From: DAIOEK01 sp963828285
GTDB taxonomy: Bacteria; Chloroflexota; Anaerolineae; Anaerolineales; Anaerolineaceae
Direction of reading: 5' to 3'
Assembly: GCA_963828285.1 (NCBI GenBank)
Contig: CAWHEB010000001.1
Location: 62,001-126,000 of the forward strand
Length of the DNA: 64,000 bases
Part shown: positions 13,459 through 23,351 of the stretch, piece by piece
Layout: the number at the start of each line of letters is the position of its first letter
Numbering within the stretch: position 1 is the first letter of the stretch
Made by a program: the position numbers and the translations under genes
The notes under the pieces: model-generated
The model's input: the letters and a program-made list of their open reading frames with translations, nothing else
The model's database searches: none
Told to the model about the DNA's origin: nothing

Positions 13459-14691
13459 ATGGAGCTGTCACCCGAACACCAACTACTGTGCAACATCCTG
13501 GGGCGGGGCGCAGCGTATAACCTGGATCAGGTCTCCGCGGAGGGTTGGGATGCGCTGATACAGGCAGCCCTGCAGCAGGGAGTCGCTCCACTCGTGTACC
13601 ACAGGCTGAAGACCTCCAGCGGAGCGCCGGTTGAGGTGCTGACGAAGCTGCGGAAGTTCTATCTGGCGCAGGCACACCGCAACACCCTCTACTACCATGA
13701 ACTGGCTAGCATCCTGCGCGGACTGCACATTGCGGGCATACCGGTGATCATCCTGAAGGGGGCATACCTGGCGGAGCATGTGTACCAGAATATCGCCTTA
13801 CGCGGGTATGACCGATGTGGACATGATGGTGCACAAGGATGACCTGGAAAAGACCCAACTTACCCTAACGAGCATGGGATACACATCCCGGGAGTACTGG
13901 CTGGAGGCAGAAGATGCCCTCACGCATGCCTTGCCACCATTCTCCAAGCCCAAGGGCATCATGCTGGATGTGCACTGGACGTTCGAGAACCCTGACAGTC
14001 CCTTCACGGTGGATGAGGAAGCTATCTGGCAGCGGACTGTGCCGGGTAAGCTGGCTGGGGAAGATGTGCTGTGTCTCAGCGCGGAGGACATGCTGCTGCA
14101 CCTATGCCTCCATACTGCGTACCACCACCGCTTCGAGGTTTGCATGCGATCGGTGTGTGACATCGCCGAATTGATTTTCGAAAACAAACCCGCTCTGGAC
14201 TGGTCTTTGTTTTTGTCGCGGACCAAAGAGTGGGGGGCTGTGCGGTGTGTATTCACTTCGTTGCAAATAACTGAGAGATTATTGGGATTGGAACTTCCGG
14301 CAGGTGTGCTGAAGGAACTCCAGCCCGATGATTATAACTCGGAGAAGGAAAACTGGATAGTGAATCAGATCTTTTCGGAGCCGAATCAGCTAAGTCTGGT
14401 TGGCGATAATGTGGCGCTGATCGCGAATACAGCTTCGTTGTGGGGAAAGCTCAAACGGGTGGTGGGGACACTCTTCCCGAGCGGAGAGATGCTGTCGACC
14501 AAGTTCCCGGTTTCACCGACATCCATCTGGACGATTTCGCTATCCTGCCCAGATTGTGGGCGAGACTATTCAAAAGCCATGGTTCGAGTGTGTGGAACCT
14601 GATGACAGGGGATGAATCTACCATCCAGACGAACCGGGTTAAGGGGGATGGATACAAATTGGCGGACTGGCTGTCCAAAGCGGACAAATGA
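13459..14691 (+). pseudogene. Nucleotidyltransferase family protein (NTP_transf_5-like), frameshifted
   Basis: About 410 codons when three frames are joined. The start (MELSPEHQLLCNILG) leads to a helical region and IPVIILKGAYLAEHVYQ. Near 13803 a one-base shift is needed to continue into MTDVDMMVHKDDLEKTQ, whose DVD supplies the metal-binding acidic pair of this fold. The middle continues to FPSGEML. Around 14500-14550 a second shift leads to LPRLWARLFKSHGSSVWNLM and the end LADWLSKADK. Such proteins recur with PqqD, HprK-like kinases and S26 peptidases in peptide and polysaccharide loci; they may transfer a nucleotide to a substrate. As written it would not yield a full protein. Confidence 0.7.
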
Positions 14692-14730
14692 TGCCGCTTT
14701 CAGCGGGGAAAAGGTCAAATTTGTTCCGTT

Positions 14731-14760
14731 TATTACATAATCTGTAATACTTTTGTAATA
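14731..14760 (+). promoter_or_regulatory. Three TGTAATA half-sites upstream of the polysaccharide promoter
   Basis: TATTACA (14731-14737) and TGTAATA (14743-14749) form an inverted repeat with 5-bp spacing. A further direct TGTAATA lies at 14754-14760, 11 bp on, about one helical turn. The group ends about 30 bp before an extended -10 promoter without a good -35, the geometry of an activator site. Confidence 0.5.
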
Positions 14761-14788
14761 GTTAGAAACCAAAATTAAGTAATACCTC

Positions 14789-14797
14789 TGATATAAT
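14789..14797 (+). promoter_or_regulatory. Extended -10 promoter of the polysaccharide operon
   Basis: TG-A-TATAAT at 14789-14797, with no recognisable -35. Transcription would begin near 14804, leaving an untranslated leader of about 380 nt before the Wzc-type kinase. Confidence 0.5.
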
Positions 14798-15183
14798 TTA
14801 TTCAACCTACCAAAACAATCCGTGACAACCTGGACAGGGGGGAAAGATCTGAGAGAATATCTCGATCTGTTCTGTCAGTGCAGCAACAAACAGGATTTAG
14901 ATTGGATCGTCGGGTTACATCGGGGGGATATCAGGCAGTTATTTCACGGATACTTCCCCTATCTTATTGGTACATGGATCGTACAAAACACGCCAGCATG
15001 GATGCCGGCAAGCATTCCCTGTTTGGAAGTGCGTTAGCTCACGCAAGCCTACCAACGTGTCCAAAGCATGTCGGCGGGGCGGAGCTCGGGTGCAAGACGA
15101 GATCACTTTTCCCCCAAGAAATTAAATAGAATGCAATTTTTCATCCTCCTTATCGCGTAGATCGATTGAAAGGTATTTGCCAC
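14798..15183 (+). promoter_or_regulatory. Long structured 5' leader of the polysaccharide operon
   Basis: No convincing gene is seen in this stretch. A two-part hairpin spans 14830-14878: CTGgACAG pairs with CTGTCAG on the outside, and AGATC-GAGA pairs with TCTC-GATCT inside, around a GAATA loop. A smaller TGCGT/ACGCA hairpin lies near 15030-15046. No T-run terminator follows them. Together with the NusG paralogue nearby, the leader is a candidate loading site for processive antitermination, but no known ops or riboswitch consensus was recognised. Confidence 0.4.
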
Positions 15184-16962
15184 ATGGATCAACTTTACCA
15201 AACCGAGACCTCTGATTCATCCATCGATATCAAGGAATACATTTACCTGTTCTGGTCGTGGGCGTGGTTGATCGTCCTGGCCGGGATCGTAGCCGGGGCA
15301 GCCGCCTACTTTATCTCATCACGGCAGACGCCCATTTACGAGACATCCGTGCGCCTGCTGGTGAGCAACCCGCCGGAGCTTTCGAATGTGGATAATTACA
15401 ACACGATGATCACCTCGTACACCATGCCGAACACCTACTCGGAGATGGTGGTGGTCTCGCCGGTGATGCAGGGAGTGATCGACAAGCTGCAACTGGACAT
15501 GACCGCCGATGAGCTGAAGGGGAGCATCTCGGTGGATCTGGTGACGGATACGCAGATCATCGTGCTGACGGCTACGGATACCGACCCGCAGCGCGCCGCG
15601 GACATCGCCAACGCGACCGCGGAGGTCTTCGCGGACCATGTGCGCCAACTGCACGCCCAGCGCTACACCTCCAGTAAAGAGGGGATTGCGAAGCAGGTGG
15701 AGGATATGAGCGCCAAGATCGATGAGACCAACAAGACGCTGGCGCGCACCTATTCGGACTCGGAAAAGATGCAGCTCGAGACGCGCCTGACGGAGTACAC
15801 CCGTTTGTATTCGGACATGGTGATGACCTATGAGCAGGTACGGCTGGCGGAAGCACAGACCAGCGCCAATGTGGTGGTGACCGAGCCGGCAACGCCGAAT
15901 GACTTCCCCGTTTCTCCGCGGACCAGCCGGGACACCCTGCTGGCGGCGGTGGTGGGCATGCTGCTGGCGGCGGGAGTGATCTTCGCGGTGGATATGCTGG
16001 ATGACACCATCAAGAACCCCGAGGAAGTGCGCAAGAGCTTCAACATCCCGATACTGGGGGTGATCGCCCGGCATGCGATCACCGATGGCAAGCCGGTCTC
16101 CGAAGCGGAGCCGCGCTCGCCGGTGGCGGAGTCTTTCCGCTCACTGCGGACCAACATCAACTTCGCGTCGGTGGATTCTCCGCTGCGGAAGATCCTGATC
16201 ACCAGCCCGACCCCCAAGGACGGCAAGACGACGATATCCTCCAACCTGGCGGTGGTGCTGAGCCAGGGAGAGAAGAAGGTGGTGCTGGTGGACGCGGATC
16301 TGCGCCGTCCGCAGGTGCATCAGAGGTTCGGTATGCAGAACCGCTTCGGATTGAGCGATCTGTTCGTGCAGCCGATCGAAAAACTGGGAGATGCGCTGCA
16401 GCCGAGCAGTTCTCCACGGCTGGCGATCATCACTTCGGGCAGTCTGCCGCCCAACCCGGCGGAGCTGCTGACCTCGCAGCGCATGGCGACCATTCTGGAC
16501 CTGCTGAAGGGTGGATTCGATACCATCCTGATCGATACGCCGCCGATCCTGACGGTGACCGACGCGGCCGCGCTGGCGCAGAACATGGACGGGGTGATTT
16601 TGGTGGCGAAACCGGGCACGACCAAGAAGGCGGCATTACGGCAGAGCATCGAGACGCTGCGGGCGGTGAAGGCGAACATTCTGGGGGTGGTGCTGAACGA
16701 GGTGAATCCATCGAGCCGGAAGTACGGCTATTACTACAACCATTACTACACCAACGGTCATTATTACTATGACGCGGCGGGGAATAAGAAGAAGGCATTG
16801 GGGAAGAAGAATAGAGACTTTGACGATTTTAAAATTACCAGTGAATGGAACTTACTCTACGATGACAACATGAATGATCATTGGGAAATGGTCATCAATC
16901 CGCCACAACGCAGGTTATTTGATCTTCGTCTCGGAGAGCTCTGGCAGTACCGAGATTGGTAA
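15184..16962 (+). CDS. Wzz/BY-kinase (Wzc/CapAB-type polysaccharide co-polymerase tyrosine kinase)
   Basis: The reading from ATG 15184 (MDQLYQTETSD) has an N-terminal Wzz domain with helices near residues 18-45 and 260-280 (LLAAVVGMLLAAGVIFAV), a periplasmic coiled region, then a BY-kinase domain: Walker A SPTPKDGKTT near residue 340, Walker A' VVLVDADLRRP and Walker B TILIDTPPIL. A tyrosine-rich tail (YGYYYNHYYTNGHYYYD) is the autophosphorylation cluster. It sets polymer length and export in Wzx/Wzy or ABC pathways. Members usually stop soon after the Tyr cluster, near 16800 here. The frame instead runs on for about 50 codons into sequence belonging to the following Wzm-type permease. Base composition drops sharply at the same place. 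The DNA up to 16800 is GC-rich and clean. Confidence 0.9.
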   Translation: MDQLYQTETSDSSIDIKEYIYLFWSWAWLIVLAGIVAGAAAYFISSRQTPIYETSVRLLVSNPPELSNVDNYNTMITSYTMPNTYSEMVVVSPVMQGVIDKLQLDMTADELKGSISVDLVTDTQIIVLTATDTDPQRAADIANATAEVFADHVRQLHAQRYTSSKEGIAKQVEDMSAKIDETNKTLARTYSDSEKMQLETRLTEYTRLYSDMVMTYEQVRLAEAQTSANVVVTEPATPNDFPVSPRTSRDTLLAAVVGMLLAAGVIFAVDMLDDTIKNPEEVRKSFNIPILGVIARHAITDGKPVSEAEPRSPVAESFRSLRTNINFASVDSPLRKILITSPTPKDGKTTISSNLAVVLSQGEKKVVLVDADLRRPQVHQRFGMQNRFGLSDLFVQPIEKLGDALQPSSSPRLAIITSGSLPPNPAELLTSQRMATILDLLKGGFDTILIDTPPILTVTDAAALAQNMDGVILVAKPGTTKKAALRQSIETLRAVKANILGVVLNEVNPSSRKYGYYYNHYYTNGHYYYDAAGNKKKALGKKNRDFDDFKITSEWNLLYDDNMNDHWEMVINPPQRRLFDLRLGELWQYRDW

Positions 16963-17723
16963 TGTTGTTTTTGTGCGACGAGATTTTGTCTCGGTTTACA
17001 AACAGACAATCTTAGGACCACTCTGGTATTTGATTCAACCATTGCTGACTACCATCACATTCACGGTGATTTTTGGGAATATTGCAGCATTACCTACGGA
17101 CGGTTGCCCAATTCCTTTTCTATATGTCAGGCACAGTGATTTGGACATATTTTGCAGATTGTATCACGAAAACCTCCAATACTTTCGTGAATAATGCGAA
17201 TCTATTTGGTAAAGTGTATTTTCCTCGAATGGCTGTGCCGGTATCATTTATACTTCTTCCCAGCATGATTACTTTCGCTATCCAGTTCGCATTCTTCCTA
17301 GCTTTTATGGGGTTACTTCGCAATGAGTGGCTCAGATATTGCACCCAACATCTTGGATACTTTTTTACACCGGTATTAGTTCTGATCATGGCAGGGTTGG
17401 GACTCGGTTTCGGTATTATTATTTCTTCTCTGACAACAAAATTACCGCGACTTCAGATTTCTGGTTCAGTTTGGGGTTCAACTCCTGATGTATGCTACTC
17501 CCGTGATTTATCCTGTTTCAGCAATTCCAGAACGGTTTCAGATGCTGATCAAAGCCAACCCGATGACACCGATCGTGGAGACTTTTCGTTATGCATATCC
17601 TCGGGGCTGGTTCTATCAACCCGATTAACTTAATCTATAGCTCTTGGGTTTATGGTTGTAGTTGTTTTCGTTGGATCAGTGATCTTCAACCGGGTGGAAG
17701 CCACCTTCATGGATACCGTATGA
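16870..17723 (+). pseudogene. Wzm-type polysaccharide ABC transporter permease, frameshifted
   Basis: Family text can be followed across frames: NPPQRRLFDLRLGELWQYRD (in the frame shared with the kinase), RRDFVSVYKQTILGPLWYLI, FYMSGTVIWTYFADCITKTS and NNANLFGKVYFPRMAVPVSF, ending MDTV before TGA 17721-17723. This is an ABC-2 permease exporting undecaprenyl-linked polysaccharide across the inner membrane with Wzt. At least three or four single-base breaks occur (about 16960, 16970, 17110 and beyond 17460), several in homopolymer runs. The end overlaps the Wzt start as ATGA, indicating translational coupling in the ancestral gene. Confidence 0.75.
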
Positions 17724-19005
17724 GCAAAGTAGTTATTTCTGTTGAAAATGTGAGCTAAGCTTACAACCTGGGCAGATCGGAACCGGCACATTCACTAATG
17801 ATCTTAAGGTATGGTGGGCAAAAAACTGGCAAGACCGAACCCCATGCTCAAAATCGGTGATAAAGATCACGGCAACCGGGATGGGGAACTACTTTGGGCT
17901 TTTGCAAGGGATGTCAGCTTCAAGGTGGAACGAGGTGATGTGCTCGGAATTATTGGCCGCAATGGGGCAGGGAAAAGTACATTACTAAAAATTTTATCCC
18001 GGGTTACTGCACCTACCATCTGGTGAAGTAATCGGATAAAAGGACGGATAGCCAGTCTATTAGAAGTGGGTACAGGTTTTCACCCGGATCTGACTGGGCA
18101 GAGAAAATATTTTCCTAAATGGCGCAATTCTCGGAATGTCAAAAGCCGAAATCCGCAGGAAATTTGATGAAATTGTTGCATTTTGCAGAAGTAGAACAAT
18201 TTATCGATACTCCTGTAAAGCGATATTCAAGTGGTATGTATGTTCGGCTTGCATTTGCAGTTGCTGCTCATTTGGAACCGGAAATACTTCATAGTAGATG
18301 AGGTACTTGCCGTCGGCGACATTGATTTTCAGAAGAAATGCTTAGGTAAAATGAGTGACGTAACAAAAAATGAGGGGAGAACAGTTCTTTTTGTAAGTCA
18401 CCAACTTAATGCAATAAAAAATCTTTGTACGAAGACATTAGTATTATCAAAAGGAGTTTTGAGTAAAATCGGAATAACAGAGAAAGCTATTCTGGATTAG
18501 AAAACTGACACTAAAAATTTCTTGGGATTCTAAACTAGACAATAAGAATATAATAAATCCATTCTTTACACCACAAAAAATGTATCTCGTTGATGACAAC
18601 AGAGAATTAATTTCCGATGTAATTCAGGCTGATAAAAAGATTGGTGTAATTATTGAAGGGGATATAGAAAGATTGCATCAAGCTCTTACAATTGGGTATG
18701 CAATTTATGCTTCATCGGGTGAGATGGTCTTTTTGGAGTTTACATACTGATAAACGTACAGAGTGGTTAGAACTGAAACAAGGGATAAATAAACTAATTA
18801 CTTGGATCCCTGAACATTTTCTGAATGAAGGAGACTATCGAATCAAACTGATGTTTAAGTTGATTACATTGAGTGGTTGAGCCAACCTGGAGTAAACGCC
18901 CCGACTATTAATTTTCAAATCCGTGGTGGTTTGAGTAATTCACCATATTGGATGATTGCTCGTCCTGGTATTACTGCACCAATATTAAAATTTGAAATTT
19001 TGTGA
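17720..19005 (+). pseudogene. Wzt-type polysaccharide ABC transporter ATPase with C-terminal carbohydrate-binding domain, frameshifted
   Basis: Begins MSKVVISVENVS then an in-frame TAA where the family has Lys (AGC-TAA-GCT-TAC; one base from AAA). Further blocks: VERGDVLGIIGRNGAGKST (Walker A), LLEVGTGFHPDLTG, the signature-region RYSSGMYVRLAFAVAAHLEP, then DEVLAVGDIDFQKKCLGKM and the H-loop LFVSHQLNAIKNLC. From about 18500 the sequence resembles the Wzt C-terminal beta domain (FFTPQKMYLVDD, GYAIYASSGEM, ending ILKFEIL). At least six breaks are needed. The Wzt C-terminal domain normally recognises the modified end of the glycan. Confidence 0.75.
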
Positions 19006-19029
19006 TGTTTATGAAGGAGAAATTCTATT

Positions 19030-19680
19030 ATGGGTGTAGTTTATCCTGGAATTCCTAAGAAAATAGTTCTAAAAATAATTGAGCTAATCAGCATAAATAC
19101 TTTCGTTGAGACAGGGACATACCATGGCGCAACAGCATTATGGGCAAGTGTAAATTTCCCGCGAGTAATTACTATAGAGAACTCAATTGAACTCTGGGAA
19201 AATGTTCATAATAAATATATTGACAAAGGGAATATTAATTTTCTTCTTGGGGACAGTAGATCATTGCTTAAAACATTGATGGAAGAAGCAACACCACCAA
19301 CTCTTTTTTGGTTAGATGCACATTGGAGTGGTGGATCAACTTATGGTGAAAATGATGAATGTGCAATCATTGAAGAGCTGAATGCAATTAATGAATATTC
19401 CGGAGAAAAAGTGATTCTAATAGATGATGCGCGGTTATTTTTAAGCCCCCCTCCTCATCCTTATAACCATAAATATTGGCCTACAATCTCCGAAGTATTT
19501 CGTGCAATAAATTCAAACAAACAATACAGCGCTAAATTAAAGAATGATGTGATAATTTCTGTCCCAAAATCAATTGAGAATGAAATGATAAATACTTTCA
19601 AGATGAGGCAACTTTGGAGTGGGAATTATTTATACATGAAAAAAGTACTGCCGGAAATCCAACCATATTTAATGAATTAA
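19030..19680 (+). CDS. Class I SAM-dependent methyltransferase-like protein of the polysaccharide locus
   Basis: An intact 216-residue protein, one of the few unbroken genes in this AT-rich stretch. FVETGTYHGATALWA at about residues 25-39 resembles motif I of class I methyltransferases, VITIENS follows as motif II, and NFLLGDSRSLL, FWLDAHWSGG and VILIDDARLF supply later strands. Similar proteins recur in glycan loci and may methylate a sugar. The start ATG 19030 has GAAGGAG shortly upstream. Confidence 0.7.
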   Translation: MGVVYPGIPKKIVLKIIELISINTFVETGTYHGATALWASVNFPRVITIENSIELWENVHNKYIDKGNINFLLGDSRSLLKTLMEEATPPTLFWLDAHWSGGSTYGENDECAIIEELNAINEYSGEKVILIDDARLFLSPPPHPYNHKYWPTISEVFRAINSNKQYSAKLKNDVIISVPKSIENEMINTFKMRQLWSGNYLYMKKVLPEIQPYLMN

Positions 19681-19733
19681 AAAAAGATTTCGAAATCTTC
19701 TAACAAAGCAAGAATTATTAAGTAGATAATAAA

Positions 19734-21211
19734 ATGCTTCAAAAAATAAGAAATAACTCAAATTTAATAAAGGTATTAATATCCTTATTTATTATTTGCA
19801 TGATGGTTCCATTGGCATACGTGTCAGTTCGATATAATTTTGGCAGATTATTGCTTGGAGAACGACTTTCTAATTTGGGTTTCGAATTTTCAAACCCAGA
19901 TGTCTTGGCCTTAATTTTAAGGCGAATATTCCTTTTAGCTGTTGTCACAGTAGGCGGATACTCCTTGTTTTCTTCAATTTTCCATAAACGCCTAGATCAT
20001 TTAATTGGATTACTAATTTGCGGATTACCTATATTAATACATTTTAGCCCTACATTTGGTCCAAAGTATATTGATAAAGCTGGAAACGTTACTGCAGTAA
20101 ACCTTACAAGCATTATATTAATTATTATCTTTATTATGTTTGTAATTTATGAGAAGGATTGGTTTTTTTATTCGGTTAAACACAGAACTATTCTTGCAAT
20201 GATATCGTTATGCTTTTTTGGTTTATTCACCCAAATTTATAATTTTAGGAATTGAATCAGCTTTCATAATTGTGTTTGTTAGAGTGGTTCAACCCATATT
20301 ATTTATCATTTCAATTAGTTTTATGAGTAAAACACTTAACGGTTTGAGAAATGTGTTCCTCCTAATTACAATTAGTGTAGTAATTGGAATAATATATGGA
20401 GCAACTACAAAATCTGCAGGGATATTAACCGCAGGTGGAACATACGAAAGACGACCTGGGCTTATTGGTTCTTGGACTATCTATGCCACTATACTTGTCA
20501 ATACTCTTCCAATGATATTATGTTTGATCATAACTAATGAAAAAATAATCTCAAAAATATTTGGTTTAATATCACTACCCCTTATACTCCATGACCTATT
20601 TCTTACACAAACAAGATCTGCAATAATAGCTATCTCTTCCCTAGGACTTTTTGTACTGGATAGAAAGTTGCGTTACATAATTATTTTATTGTTTGCAATC
20701 ATATTTTTATATTTGGTTTCACAAATTTTGAAGCAACCGAATTGAGTTTTCCAGTGGCAGACAACTTACTTTTAATATTGAGGATATTCGCAATGATAGT
20801 AATTGGCAAGTTAGGGTTAATAGAAACATAGAGACGCCATAAAATATTTATATGAAAATCCATTTTTGGGACTCGGCTTAAAAATCAACTGTAGCAACAG
20901 GTCCAGAACTAGCTTTTTGGACGTATAACCCATACCTTGCATGGGGTATTTCGTTCGGAATATTCGGATTAATTTCGTTTGGATTTGTTATGATAAATTC
21001 AGTAAAAGACGCATTCTATTCTTTTATGAAACAAAACAAAAGTCATAAGATTTATCAATTGTCCATTCTTGTTTGTTTATTCATATGGATTTTTAATCAA
21101 TTTTCAACTGGTGATAGTCTAACGTATTTACAACCAATAGAATCAACATTTTACTTCTATGCAGTCATTGGTATGATCATTGGACAAAAAAGATTGTTAT
21201 ATCAACAATAA
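19734..21211 (+). pseudogene. O-antigen ligase/polymerase-like (Wzy/WaaL) membrane protein, frameshifted
   Basis: Highly hydrophobic, about 480 codons over three frames. The first block (to about 20220) has four or five helices. The second (20250-20745) carries GGTYERRPGLIGSWTIYA and TQTRSAIIAISSLGLFVLD, the kind of loop-helix pattern seen in O-antigen ligase/polymerase proteins. The third, after several breaks near 20750-20990, continues TYNPYLAWGISFGIFGLISF to the end at 21211. Such proteins polymerise or ligate repeat units in the periplasm. Coexistence with Wzm/Wzt suggests a mixed or remodelled pathway, or action as a ligase. Confidence 0.6.
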
Positions 21212-21268
21212 GATGCCTTTCTTTTGTATTTCCAGCTATTATTTTTTGCATTGAAACAATTACAGAAC

Positions 21269-22201
21269 ATGGTAAATAAAATTAATCCATCATTAAGTTG
21301 TTATCATGCCTGTATTTAATCGGGGTAAATATTTAGAGAGCGCTATAGATAGCTGTAATTTAGCAAACTTATGTGGAATGGAAATTATATATTATTGATG
21401 ATAAATCAAAAGATAACTCAATAGAAATAATTAATAAATACTCATGTTTAGACAATAGAATATTCAGCATTAAGCATGATCAAAATAGAGGCGTGTCTGC
21501 AGCACGCAATTCAGGCTTACTTATCGCAAAAGAAGAGTATGTTGCCTTCATAGATTCGGATGACACTTGGTATCATAATAAATTAGAAAAGCAAATCGCT
21601 TTTATGCTAGATAATAATTTGACTGCCACTTTTACCGGCATTGATCACATAAACGATTTAGATGAAGTATTGGACAATTGGGAAAACATTAATAACAAGT
21701 ATCCTGATACGGTAGTTGATGATTCACGTTTATTTAAGAAACGTAATATTATTGTTGGCGGAGGTTCCACAGTAATTATTACGAAGAACATATTTAGCAG
21801 AAATTATTGGACCATTTGATATTGATATGCGATCTGGAGAAGATTGGGATTTTTGGTATAGGATTTCAAGGATAGAACCTTTTAGATTATTCCCTGAAAA
21901 TTTAGCTTCAATTAGGATTCACGAGACAAGTTCAAGGAATAATCACGAAATAATCCAACTTGGAAAAATTATATTTGCTAAAAATAATAGAAGCATTTGC
22001 AAAAATAAGGATAAAGTCGATATTGATCGGATTGAGATTTCTGCAATATTTGAATTAATTAAGAATAATTGGAGAATGGGTAACAAAACTAAAGCTTTTT
22101 CAAATGTTATTCTATATTTATTGCAAAAACCGTTTCGAGTATTATTTTTTGTTTTTTGTACTGTGACTCAAAAATTATCCAAAAGATTTATACGGGAATA
22201 A
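21269..22201 (+). pseudogene. GT2-family glycosyltransferase, frameshifted
   Basis: Start ATG 21269 (MVNKINPSLS). Frame changes near 21300 and 21360 are needed to read the family beginning (MPVFNRGKYLESAIDS, then QTYVEWKLYIIDDKSKDNS). GVSAARNSGL and YVAFIDSDDTWYHNKLEKQI provide the nucleotide-sugar and DxD metal motifs. Another break near 21790 separates this from IGPFDIDMRSGEDWDFWYRI. It is a cytoplasmic GT-A enzyme; donor and acceptor cannot be inferred. Confidence 0.75.
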
Positions 22202-22204
22202 GTA

Positions 22205-23322
22205 ATGAGAATTTTTTATGCTTCTGGTGAAACACCAAATTCGTCTCTACCAAACCTAAGATTTGGTATAAAAACCTTTACTTATCGTTACTTGATCTTG
22301 GACATGAGGTGATTTCTTTTAATTTATGACCTTGAACCATTAATTAACCATGCTGATATTACACAACTAGCTAATCTGAAATATATCGACACATATCGAC
22401 CGCTAGCAGAAAAGGCGTTGATTAATCAGATAACTGAAGAGCACAATAAAAAACCAATAGACCTCTTTTTTAGCTACCTTTATGATTCTTGTGTTACGCC
22501 GAGTACTATAAATAAAATTAAATCATATGGTATTTGCACGATAAATTGGTATTGTAATGCCTTTTACCAATTACACCTCGTAAAATCCAGCTTTCCCCAG
22601 CCTCAATTACTGCCTTGTGCCAGAGAAGTACCGTTTAGATGATTACAAAAAAATAGGTGCACATCCTATTTATTGCCAGGAAGCTGCCAACCCAAATATT
22701 TATAAACCGTATCAAGAAAAAATCGATCATGATGTTGTATTTATTGGTGCTAAATATGCAGATCGAGAGGTATATATTAAAAGACTTATAGAAGCAGGAA
22801 TAAATGTAAAGGTCTAGGTCCTGGTTGGAGAAAAGAAAAACAACCTCTCTCTATTTCAAACTTTAACTGGCGATACATAAGAAAGTTTCTGTCTGAGCAA
22901 AAAAAAGCATTATTAAACAATTATCGAATTCCATTAAAAAATACCGGGTTCCCGCTATCAGATGATGAAATGATAAAGATGTATAGTAGGAGCAAAATAG
23001 TATTCAGGTTATTCTTACTGTCGGTAAAACTCATTTAGATAAAGAGAGAATTGTTCAAATTCGCTTACGTGATTTTGAAGTTCCAATGAGTGGGGGTTTT
23101 TATATATTAGAGTATATGCCAGAACTTGAGGAATTTTATAAAATCAATAAAGAAATCGTTTGTTATTCGGATATGGATGATCTTATACAGAAAATAAAAT
23201 ATTTTTTAATAAATGATAAGGAGAGAGAAACAATAAGGTTAGCTGGTTATCAAAGAGCATTACAAGAACATTCTTGGCAGAAAAGATTATCTAGTGTCTT
23301 TAAAGAAATTGGGATTCAATAA
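22205..23322 (+). pseudogene. CgeB-like glycosyltransferase, frameshifted
   Basis: Begins MRIFYASGETPNSSLPNL; after an indel it continues YLSLLDLGHEVISFN. Later blocks are FFSYLYDSCVTPSTINKIKS, AANPNIYKPYQEKIDHDVVF, IGAKYADREVYIKRL and IRLRDFEVPMSGGFYILEYM, with the end HSWQKRLSSVFKEIGIQ. The D-x-x-FIGAKY and RxFEVP...GGFxL motifs are typical of CgeB/DUF3880-type glycosyltransferases (GT-B fold). Breaks lie near 22270, 22320, 22600, 22815 and 23010. Confidence 0.65.
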
Positions 23323-23351
23323 CTCGTAACTAATCATCTAAATATTGCTAA

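Noticed and set aside
14822..15129. Short plus-strand ORFs of 71 and 83 codons in the leader before the Wzc-type kinase
   Set aside because: No ribosome-binding site, no recognisable protein text, and they lie in a structured leader behind a promoter; treated as chance ORFs.
15319..16074. 251-codon minus-strand ORF
   Set aside because: It is antisense to the clear Wzz/BY-kinase, with His/Arg-rich low-complexity translation typical of GC-rich antisense frames.
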